Below, piece after piece: positions 47,443-57,775 of a stretch of 64,000 bases of DNA. This stretch comes from Moringa oleifera (Eukaryota; Streptophyta; Magnoliopsida; Brassicales; Moringaceae), in NCBI GenBank assembly GCA_021397835.1, contig JAJFZO010000094.1, positions 8,408,001 to 8,472,000 of the forward strand. Reading direction: 5' to 3'. Position numbers and translations under genes: made by a program. How positions within the stretch are numbered: position 1 is the stretch's first letter; every line of letters starts with the position of its first letter. The notes under the pieces are model-generated. The model saw nothing but the letters and a program-made list of their open reading frames with translations, searched no databases and was not told where the DNA came from.

Positions 47443-50400
47443 CTACATGTAAGATCGCAGCCGAGGCCTTGTCAGGGACTGTGCCCCATCAACAAATATG
47501 GTTGTACCAGTCATATAGCGTGAACCATCGCTTATTAAATAGGCGATAGTGGAATAGAGATCATTTTTAACATCAAGCCATCGCCCAAGTGGTGCAGCCT
47601 CATTGACCAACTTCTCTGCTCTCTCCTTCCCTACTGACAATGGATATTCATCCTCCAGATGCAAGCCACGGGCAATTGCATTAACCCTGATATTGTGCTT
47701 TCCAATCTCCAAAGCTGATGTCTGAGAACAGTAATCAGAAATTGTCAGTTTCAGCATGCACTTCTGCAAATGAAATCGAACACATAAGAAATTGTTTCTT
47801 CCTTTCCATTATCACTGGTGGGAAGTAGGGTTGGGTCTGTATGGAAAAGAGAGGGAGAGTATCAAACTTAAAAGGGCACCCCTCAGATCCAACTACATGT
47901 CATGGCATTGTCAGAAAAGGTATTTTTGATGCCTAGCTTAGGCCTAGGCTCAACAGATGCCGAAAAGCAATATCTAAAGCCTATGAGCGGAGTTGGTAGG
48001 TGAAGAGCAACTCAAGTGTTGACACACCAAGAAAAGAAGCTAGTATAATAGGAAGGCATATTAATTGAGAGGTAGTGTAGTCATAACCATAGATAAACAG
48101 AGGAATAAAAGGATATAATTCTTACCATAATTCAGTAATGGTTACCTACATTCTAAGGCACATCACAACAACTGCCCTCAATTTTCTTTGCCAAGAAAAA
48201 TGTAGCATAAGCATATGATCATTTATAAAGCAATTGTAATTGGCTTTTCTATGCAGCCATTACCAGTTATATTTGTCCTGACTTTTTTCTCTGTAAGTCA
48301 AAAGCTTTACTAAATATATGCAAATTTGAAAGTTTCAAATTCACTCAAAACTAGAAATTCCTTTTTTTTTTTTTTTTTTTTCTGTTTTCAACTTCAAAGC
48401 TGAAAATTGTAAGGCTAGTTGAGAACAACAATAGGCTTTTGTTTGTATGTCAAGGAATGGAGCTAATTTTACCTCTTAAGGAATGCATAATGCACAATGC
48501 ATTTGCTTCTGATGTTACTTTTCTGGTAGCAAGAAATTGGCAAACATGGAATCAAGAATATCACAATCATTGGGTATAAAAGGACATAGTGATATGAAAA
48601 AGCTACCATGACATACTTTAGTATCACAGAAAATAAAGGAGTATTCAAACTGAACGAAAGCTAAAATTTTGGCCTCATGACCGAAATGGTGCCATGATGA
48701 GCCACCGACTTCATGATTTCCAGTCCCATGATCCAGAAGATTTCAATGTTACTTAATGCTTTCACCAAAAATGCAGACATTTAAAATGATATAGGAAAGT
48801 AGGAGATAGAGGCAAAATTTAATATTCAAAAGGCAAAAGGAACTGCCCCCCGATATACTTACCCTAACCAACTGATTGAGTCCTGCTAAACATGAACCAT
48901 ATGCAGCAGCTCCCTGATAAATTCCTCTCTCTGCACCGATTATTGAAGTCAAGAATATAATGGAACCTCCTGATTGACGGTCCCGCATTCTTCTTGCAAC
49001 AGCCTTCAAAAGAAACCATGAAGCCATGAAATTTATTTTCACTATCTTTTTGAACTCGTCTTCACCTAGCTGCAGAAGATTCTTCATCTTTCCTGTTTCA
49101 TTACTAAAATGTTAAATTTGCTTGCTTCCAACCACAGGGCATCCAACTCTCTATTTCACATTCATAACGTTAGGCATTAGAATTGAAATGGGTCAAAAAG
49201 GAAAGAAGAAAGCACGCATCATGTTACTGATATCTTTAGACCAGAAATCAGCTACGCAAGCAAAAAGAAGCATGATTCTCTGAATGCAGTGGTATGCAAA
49301 GAAGCAAGCATCTGCACAGAGATCCACAACTCCTCTACTAGAGATTAGGAATTTCCAATCTTAGATAACAACATTCTCTACTTTACCATTTATTCAAATT
49401 GTTATAAATTTACATGCAGAATACAGGTCTCAGTAAATATCGATGGCCAACAAAAAGATCCGTAAATCTAAGATCAACTAAAGATAACAGCACAGTGGAT
49501 CCCAATTATCACTCATACAACCCAAAAGATGTTACCTTCATAAGTATAACAATGTACCAGAGCATCCACATTGCCCAAAATCTTCCATCCCTTGTCCACT
49601 GCATCATCAAAAGCTCCTTCCCTCTCCTCTTCCATATCCACACCAACCACCTCCACGGGCAAGATACCCTTCACTGAACCCATTATCTGCTGTGCAATAG
49701 TCCTTAGGCAGCTTTCGTTCCCCAATAAAACTAACCTAATCATATCAATCATTAGCAGAATAAAGAATACCTAAACTTCATTCATTTGATTACATAATTA
49801 AGACAAAAATACAAAAAGACAAAAAGCGAGCTAGAGAAACAGAGAGGGAGACCAACAACGGACAATAAACAGGAAGTTTAGATCCTAAATTTCATTTTTT
49901 TCTTATTTCTGGATTTCTCCTACGTTTTGTGATAGATCAAAACCACTTCAATTATACATAAAGCATGAAAAAATACTACTGTTATACATATAATACAAGC
50001 AAGCAGCTCTACTTACTGAAAGTTTACCAAATAACTTAATTTTATTCAGCCTTTTATTTTCTACTCCTTCATATTTCTCATTCCTCATTGTCTTGGGAAC
50101 CAAAACTCATATAAGAGGATAATTCAGAGCTAGAAACACAAGTTGCACTCCGAGGGACCAAAAGTGGGACACAGATAGAGAATCATTACACAAGAAATCT
50201 GAATTCCATTTTATTTTGTGGTATTTTTCCCTGCTATCTGATATGTTTAGGACCACTTCAATCAGCAAATATTTGGGACAAATATCCCCAACGGTGTATA
50301 ATATAAACGATTAAACAAGCAGTTCCTTTTACGGGAAATGCATTCAATAAATCCATTTCAGAAGGACCAGAAACTGTAAGATTGACACTTTTATTTTCCA

Positions 50401-50560
50401 GTTCTTCTACAACGTTCCCTCATTTCTCAGGAGCCAAAAGCATACAGAAGCACAATTAACAGCCATACCTGCAGCCGAGTTTGGCCAAATTCAGAGCTAT
50501 GTTTTGCGATACCTCGTCTCCGTTCGACGAGAGCAACACTCTCTTCACTGGAGGTTCCAT
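47443..50560 (-). CDS. Short-chain dehydrogenase/reductase family protein, atypical
   Basis: Four minus-strand exons (50560-50469, 49735-49536, 49092-48863, 47721-47443) give 266 residues with the SDR fold layout. Recognisable parts are [20 protein letters not shown] (beta1-alpha1-beta2), [20 protein letters not shown] (alpha4-beta5), [10 protein letters not shown], a [10 protein letters not shown] segment and a classical end, [17 protein letters not shown]. The catalytic motifs are degraded. TGxxxGxG is replaced by SSNGDEVS (residues 11-18), NNAG by HCYT, and YxxxK reads Y162-GSC-L166, so the catalytic Lys is missing. It may be a non-catalytic or altered-specificity member; the frame is intact. 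Intron 3 is 1.14 kb. There is no clear transit peptide, so it is probably cytosolic. Confidence 0.87.
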
Positions 50561-53233
50561 TCCCAAAACCAGCTCTACATCGAAATCAAAATTCCATCAA
50601 AATGTCACAGAGCTCACACAATCATCGAAAGAAATATAAACTTCCGGAAGCAAATCCAAACTCACCTGATGCTTAGAAAAAAGCAACGAAGCCCCTGCGA
50701 ACCCTTTAATCACAAGTTGAGTTTATAAGCTAGCGAAAAGAGACAAGGGAATTAAATGCTTTGTCTCGCCAGATGGGAAAGGCCGAATTGATAAACCAAG
50801 AAAGTTTTCCGTTTCTTTATATATTTACAGACAAGGCCACAATTTCACCAATCCAGTCCCTACATGTGCTTCGCAGCCACACAGGAGGCCGCAACCGGCA
50901 AACCACAGGGGTTTGCCTACTGGTGGGAAGATGAGTTAATCCTCCGCAGCTGGGCCACCCTGGCTCTCGACCACGTGTCGGATTTTAAGTGGTGGGCGTT
51001 TTCTAGATGAAATTATTCATAGAGGGATTTGGAATATAAATTCATGTCTGGTGAACGCGACCAGCTGATCAATATTAATAAAATAATAACATTTATTAGA
51101 AATAAAACAAAATAATTAAATCTGTTAAGACACTGAATTAATTATAATAATTATTAAAATTTAACCTTTGTTTTCTACCTAAAGAGCATGGAAGGAATTA
51201 TATTTTCTGAATATCATAGCGTAATTTTTTATAAATATTTTATTTCCAATTCAAGAAGTGATATTTATATTCATATTATAAAACTTTGCATATAAATAAT
51301 CAAAAAGGCAGCAGTTTCTCTTCATCAGTCAGATTCTTATACTTTTAATTTTTACTTAAATATTGAAAAATCAAGTTCTGTGATTATTATAATTATATTA
51401 GACGAACTATGAAATAAAATAATTTATAATATTTTAAATAGATCCATTGGTTTGAAAATCAGCACGGTTATTGAAGATCAACTTCGGTAAACATCAGATC
51501 AATGTCGCGTGATTCAATGAATTCCCACGTGTTAGCAACACTGACAAAACGGACAATATGTGCAGGCAGAAAACATGTTAATGTTGGGCACTTTTTCAAA
51601 TTTCAATAATATATTTTTTAAATATTTTTATATTTAATAAATATATTAAAATTAAAAATTTAAAAAATTTAAAATATTATATATATATATATATTAAGAA
51701 GCAAGCATTATGCAGGGAGTATTCAGTAACAAAAGTTGAAAAGGAAGAAACTGAAAAGTCGGTCCATGTTTTTCTATGGTGACTATAATTGGAGTTGACT
51801 GAAACAATACAGTCAACAAGAAGTACACAAATCTGAGTTTTTCTTTTTTCTTTTTGTGGGTAAATGTATTTTGAATTAATAGCAAAAACAATAATCACAA
51901 CATAGTTCTTTTCTTTTTCTTTGTAAGAGATATGATTCAAATGTAGTTATATTTAAAAATAAAAAATAAATTTACCATTGCTATAAATTAAAAATGCTGG
52001 TGAGCATAAACTGTGAATATTTGTAAATTCAAAAGATAATATTTTTAAATATATATAATTTTAAAATGAACCAAATAAAAAATATATATATATATATATT
52101 TCAGCAATAAATAAAATTTTTTAATTGATGTTAGGGTGAGAGACTACCGAATCATTATAATCACATGGGATAACAATGATGGTTTATGTAGTTACCTAAA
52201 CGATGGTTTATTCGCACTTTACTTTTAAATTATCTTTTGTTGTGCTTTTAAATTATTCTTATTTTAATAAATGTAATATATGATAATTAAATTGTTAATA
52301 AAAGATGAATATAAAAAACTTTAAATTATACGCATTTTTTTATTTTAAACTTTGAAGTATCCTTTGGTTTAACTGTATTTTTAATAATTTAATTTTCAAT
52401 AAAAAATACTTTTAAAATAATGAAATAAATTTTATAATATATTTTAAAATTTTTTATTTTAATTAAATTTAAATATTTTTAAATTATAATTCATTCTTAA
52501 TAAAAAATTAAAATATTAACTCTATAGTTTTTAAAATTTTACAAATATTAAAATTTCATGTAATGATAATTTAAATATTTTTTTATTTAAATGAGATAAT
52601 AAAATTTATCTTATTCAAAATCATTTTTTTTTTTGTAATTATATTTTTCAATACATATGTACTCTTGCTTGTCAATTGAACTAATCCCATGACAGTTAGG
52701 CCAATTGGATTAATCACATTGAAACCAACGGACCTACCCATCATTTTCATATTTTATTATTTCCCAAATTTCCTCAATTTTTTTTAACATTTGGGAGGTT
52801 GATTGAAGGGGGAAAAAACAATAAAAGAAACTTTTAAATGAATTTGGGGACATGCATTTTTTTAATTAGCAAATATCATATTTTGGTTATGCGATTTCAG
52901 CTTTATCATTTAGCTCATAATTTATGGGTCAATTCCTTCACCATCTATTTTGTTAGATTTTAATATAACTTTTATATAAAATTTATTTAAAATATAATGT
53001 CACATAAAATTCAATAAATTAATGGCCTAGATAAACCATGGCCATATATTTTAAAAAACGACGAGTTCAATCCGACCTGACAATTTGGAAGGATAATCGG
53101 GTAATAAACCGGGTCGGGCCGGGCCATAATTTTTCAATCACGCCCGCCCGTTACAGAGCCTGCGACCTAGCCGAACCCAACTGGCAGCCACAGCCACAGC
53201 CACAGCCACAAAAGATTGTTTTCCATCTGCAAC
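50561..53233. other. Intergenic: divergent promoters of the SDR and ABCI11 genes
   Basis: The SDR leader and promoter reach to about 51.0 kb. Beyond this the DNA is extremely AT-rich (51.06-51.7, 51.94-52.65 kb), with (AT)n tracts near 51678 and 52084. The last 200 bases, 53.04-53.23 kb, are GC-richer and hold the ABCI11 leader with a CAGCCA microsatellite at about 53186-53211. No other gene is visible. Confidence 0.5.
53186..53211. repeat. Hexanucleotide repeat (CAGCCA)n in the ABCI11 leader
   Basis: About four copies of CAGCCA lie just upstream of the ABCI11 start codon, in the probable 5' UTR. Confidence 0.85.
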
Positions 53234-56200
53234 ATGGCGGCCTTCGCTCTCGCAACCGCGCCATTTGCTGGCCGCAAAATTGCCGAACCTTTGACTTCGA
53301 TTTCAAGCAGACGATGCTCCAGGCAAGCATGTCTCACTCATCTTGCAAGCATAATATGACTCTACTGTTGTCTCTTTTGTAGGTTGTTAAATCACGTAAT
53401 TTAACTCTCCAATTGTCCGTGCTTAATTCAATGGTGATTAATTGAAGTCGCTCGATTGAAGTCCACGTGAACGGATGCTTAATTTGATCAGCTTACTTTC
53501 TGCAGGTCGAATTTTAGAAACCCTGGGCCAATTATAATCTCATGCGACTATTCTTGCATTGAGGTTAGTTTTCAAAGTATGCAGTACTGTTGGTTTTTTT
53601 TTTTGGTATATAGTTTCAAACTAAATGTTTGATGATTATTTATGGAATTGATGCCAGTTATTGAGGATGCCTTTGTAACTAAATCTTGGATTTTCCGCAA
53701 TTAAGAATAGCTCATTTGATTTGGAATGATTCAGTATATTTTGGTTTAAATTGAGAGTGCAAAATGAAAGTAATTCAAGTTTTTGAAACTATGTTATATG
53801 TTATTTCAAGGTTAGGGATGTTTGCTACCAACCTCCAGGGACCCAGCTCAACATCTTAAATGGCGTTAATTTTTGTCTTCCTGTGAAGAGGTAAATGTGT
53901 TTGATTTTGACTCATCACTAATCAATGAATATTGGACAGTGTGTTCTGCAGTTCCTGTTCAATTAGTTCTGTCTGGGACTTACTCTCTTACTCTTGGGAA
54001 GATATTATTCAGAAGATTATCTGCTCTACCAAATATATAAACGTTTGGAAATATTTAGCCATCTTCAGGCATCTATCACTGGAATGGGATAGATGTAATG
54101 GTCTATTAATTGATTGGATGAAGTTGTTTTTAACTTACCTATCATAAGAAACTGGGACTTTTATTTGATTTGCTACTCATACTTAACAGCCAGCTATGCC
54201 AGCAGCTAACTCTTCCCTGATTCTGCACCGTGGACTGCTTAATTTACTTCCGATAAGAGTTTTCCTTTCGCTGACTAATTGTCCTTGCAAATTCCTGCAG
54301 TTTAGGCTTAATTTTTGGAAAGAGTGGAAGTGGGAAAACTACTCTCTTACAGGTCAGCCCCTTGTGTTTTATCTTATAGAATTGTGATTTTAATTTGATC
54401 CATCATATTTTCCCCCAACATCCACTTGCAGCTTAATATTACCTTCACTTCAGCTTCTTGCAGGGCTAAGCAAACCAACAGCAGGTTCCATTTGCATCCA
54501 AAGATATGCAAATGATGGCAAACCCAAACTTTCTCCAGAATTGCTGGCTCCAGAGAGAGTTGGTATCGTCTTTCAGTTTCCTGAGAGGTATTGGATAACC
54601 TATGTTTTTGTGTTTGTTTCTTATGATAAGAATTTTAGGTCTCCCAAAAGCTATAAATTTAGTCTTTTTTATTTCATGTTTGTCGGACTTCATATTTTGA
54701 TATGAAACTAAATATCACATTATCTAAACTCTGTCAATGTAGTATTTATATTATTTTATAGTTCTGCTGTACTTAAAAGAGGCTGTAGCTCATATTCTTG
54801 CTTAAGTTTTTCCCTTACAAGGCAGCTTATGTCATTTCTGCTACTTTTCGTCTAGTTATATATATATATATATATATATATATTTAATTGCTAATAATTT
54901 TCTGGATTCATCATCTATCTTGTAAACCATCTCCCTGGAATTTAAGTACATAACTATCTTAAACCATGTCCCTGGAATTCGAGTACATAACTATATTTTC
55001 TCTGCATCAAAGGGTTTAAAGTTTATTCTTGAAAAGTGTCTCTCTTTAGCAGTACTGACCTTAGATAATTTGAAAAAAAAAAGGGGGAAAGATATTAATT
55101 AATCGTTGCTTCTTGTGCAAGAGGCAAGAAGAATCTGTGTATCATCTGCTAATTGGGTGTAAGTGGTCTGCTCAGGTATGGGAATCAGTACTGGGATTAT
55201 TGGGGCTGTCTTCGGTAGCTGCAGGGTCTATTGGAGGGGAGTTAGTGGCATGGTCTGGTATTGGGCTGGGGAAGGAGAAGAATCGATTGGTGAAGATGTT
55301 ACATCAACTGATTTTCTGGAGTGTGTCGTGTCAAAGAAAGAGAAGGGCTTTTGACAATGTAGAAACACCAATAGCTGTGCTTATAGAGAACTGGACCAGA
55401 GTTCAAAAATTCTGGCACTCGGGTGCTCATTTTGTAAATGATGAGGATGTAACTGATTTTATGGAGATACTAACAACTTAGGTTTAGTGCATATGTAAAG
55501 GATTGCACCCCTTTGGTGCCATTACATAATAATATACTTTTGTTTCTGCTAAAAAATAAGTTATAGGCTGGACTTCTTTCTGTTAAGCAGCTTCTGTTTG
55601 TTTAATTTTTATGACTGTGGTATGTTGCTACAGGTACTTCGTGGCAAATAATGTGCTTGATGAAGTTATTTTTGGTTGGCCAAGGCAAAAAGCAAGCCTC
55701 CAATTAAAAGAACATTTAGCATTGAATCTCCAAAGAGCTATCAATTGGGTAAATAAATATGTTCCTTTAGTTTTGAGCACTGTCTCTGCTTATTCTGCCC
55801 TTATTCTTCTTAATTGATTTTCACTTTCACTTTTAATTGGCACTCGTAGGTTGGATTGGATGGGATCTCCTTAGATAAAGATCCTCAATCACTGAGTGGT
55901 GGTTACAAACGTAGACTTGCTCTGGCTATTCAATTGGTAAGAACGTACAGATCAATCTATCACATATTAAAACGAACAAACGACCAGAAAGCTTTTAAGA
56001 TACCTGAATCTTTTAGTGTTGGAAGATATTGGCTTATATAGTTGTTCATAGTCATGGCATGCATTGACCACTCTTCTTCATTCTTCAGGTGCAAACGCCA
56101 GATCTACTGATATTGGATGAGCCACTTGCTGGTCTTGGTATGAAGCTGCATTCGGCTTTCTTTTGTTTTATGTTATTCATGTGTTCTGTTTTGCATAGCC

Positions 56201-57128
56201 ATGATTTACATATCATCTTATGCCGTGTAATTCTGCTGTCTTGCTTAGAATGATCTAGTGACCTTGTCATTCATGTTATTATCTTTCTCATCTAATTTGA
56301 AAATCTTTTCCATCTTTGGACTTTCATTTATGCCTATTAAAATTGAACGGTTTTCTCTGAAGAGACATCTCTTTTTTGCAATAATTACCCCCCCCCCCCT
56401 TCAAAAAAAAAAAAAAGAGGACAGAAAAAAGAAGGAAAAAAAAGAAAAAGAAAAAAGGACAGAAAAAAGAGTTTTGTTGAGTATATAGTTAAGGATTATC
56501 TAGCTGCTTGCCAAGTATCATGCTTGTGCTTCTGCTAGATTCTCAGCATATGGATGCTATCTCCTTCCTTGGGCATGACACTCCCAACTTTTGAATTCGT
56601 TCTGTTTTAACTTGCTGTTAATGTCACTCTTGAAATTAGATTGGAAAGCACGTGCAGATGTTGTGAAGCTTTTGAAGCATTTAAAGAAAGAATTAACTAT
56701 ACTTGCTGTCAGTCATGACCTCAAGTAAGTCTGTTCTTTGGTTCCATATTCTGATTTACTATCATTCGCTGCATTTTTCATCAATGGAAAATATTAGATC
56801 AATGGCAAATATGAAATTACAATAAAACTTTTCTGCATATTATGGATATTTATGTCTATATTGTTGGAGTTCTAGGAATTAGGGTTCTCATGTTTTTTAT
56901 TTTGTTTTCATTATCTGTTATCAGTCGCTGATACCGCACTAGATATTTCTGTCTCTTCTCATTCTCTTTTAGTATTATGACATTTTTTTTGCTTATGTTC
57001 CTATGGGTACTATTTTATTTTTATTAATTATCTCTTCAATTTTTGCTAGAGAGCTAGCTACTTTAGTTGATCACTCTTGGAGGATGGAAATGGGTGGAGT
57101 TCTAAAGGAAGATGGTCTCCCATTTTAA
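53234..57128 (+). CDS. ABCI11: ABC transporter I family member 11, plastid ATPase
   Basis: This is a soluble plastid ABC ATPase (ABCI11/NAP14 in Arabidopsis), linked to plastid metal homeostasis. Ten exons give 275 residues: 53234-53322, 53506-53563, 53811-53890, 54301-54352, 54454-54587, 55634-55748, 55850-55936, 56089-56137, 56640-56724 and 57050-57128. The N-terminus MAAFALATAPFAGRKIAEPL is transit-peptide-like. Walker A GKSGSGKT is at 82-89, the signature LSGGYKRR at 191-198, Walker B DLLILDE at 210-216, the D-loop starts at 221, and the H-loop His is 247 in SHD. Intron 1 has a GC donor (CCAG|GCAAGC); no GT donor in the right phase is seen before a stop. Intron 5 (1.05 kb) contains a LINE remnant. 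It is tail-to-tail with LAZY1, as in Arabidopsis from memory. Confidence 0.94.
54857..54883. repeat. Dinucleotide microsatellite (AT)n in ABCI11 intron 5
   Basis: An uninterrupted A/T alternation lies in the intron, upstream of the LINE fragment. Confidence 0.85.
54924..54997. repeat. Tandem 37-bp repeat, two copies, in ABCI11 intron 5
   Basis: Copies at 54924-54960 and 54961-54997 share AAACCAT(C/G)TCCCTGGAATT and GTACATAACTAT(C/A)TT, with a few substitutions. Confidence 0.9.
55101..55560 (+). mobile_element. 5'-truncated LINE (L1-type) remnant in ABCI11 intron 5
   Basis: Bases 55107-55481 encode the C-terminal zinc-binding domain found after the reverse transcriptase of plant L1-type retrotransposons (zf-RVT type). 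The pattern is C-x2-C, E-E-S-V, H-L-L, C then VWESVLGLLGL, with LIFWSVSCQRKRRAFDN further on. The frame ends in TAG at 55481. A short 3' UTR ends in an A-rich run (GCTAAAAAATAAG, about 55550-55560). The upstream reverse-transcriptase and endonuclease parts are absent, as expected of a 5'-truncated LINE insertion. I could not settle the target-site duplication. The intron still splices in phase around it. Confidence 0.75.
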
Positions 57129-57775
57129 TCTGGGACTCAGCTATGGTTACCTTGTCTAAAGTTGATGGTATGAGTTTTGTTCCTGATGCCTCTACTTCTT
57201 CATCCGTGTTTGCTTCTTGAAACTAGAGATTGGTTTTACCCAAACAGAATCTATACATGTGAAATGACACAAACATGTCTTTTGGACCCAAGAATTCTGG
57301 AACCACCATTATGTCTTCCTTTGTGCTGGCTACTCCAGTTGGGATGGAATTTGAGTGGGAGGTCAAGATCTACCTATCTTAACAAATTCAGGGGTATCAT
57401 GTGCATGAAGTCTAAGCTCTGGTGCTAGAAATGCGATAGATTAAGTTTTAACTTCATGCTAACTATTATGGATTTTGATTAGAAATTAACACTTTCTAAA
57501 ATGATTTGATTTCTAAAAGTGAGCTAAATGAGACCGGAAGAAAATGCTAATAATCACATTTACTATTCAGGTCAATTGCATGAAACTTAGTGCAACAGCT
57601 TTATTCTCACACAGAGGTGTATAAGATGATTCCACATCTTATTGTGTCTCTGTCTTCAGTTTGATCACTCCTCAATCACTCACAAATACATAAACATAGA
57701 TGCAATAATTGAAACACCACATTAACATTGCTTACTTGTAAAGGATTAAGCTCTTAAGCATTTCTTGCAGCCCCT
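57129..57775. other. Convergent 3' flanks of ABCI11 and LAZY1
   Basis: Only about 650 bases separate the two stop codons, so the two 3' UTRs must lie close together or overlap. The 83-codon open frame at 57177-57428 has no family features. Confidence 0.55.

Noticed and set aside
53038..53382. Upstream start for ABCI11 at 53038
   Set aside because: That frame differs from the ABC ATPase frame and only translates the CAGCCA repeat; ATG 53234 gives the transit peptide in frame with exon 2.
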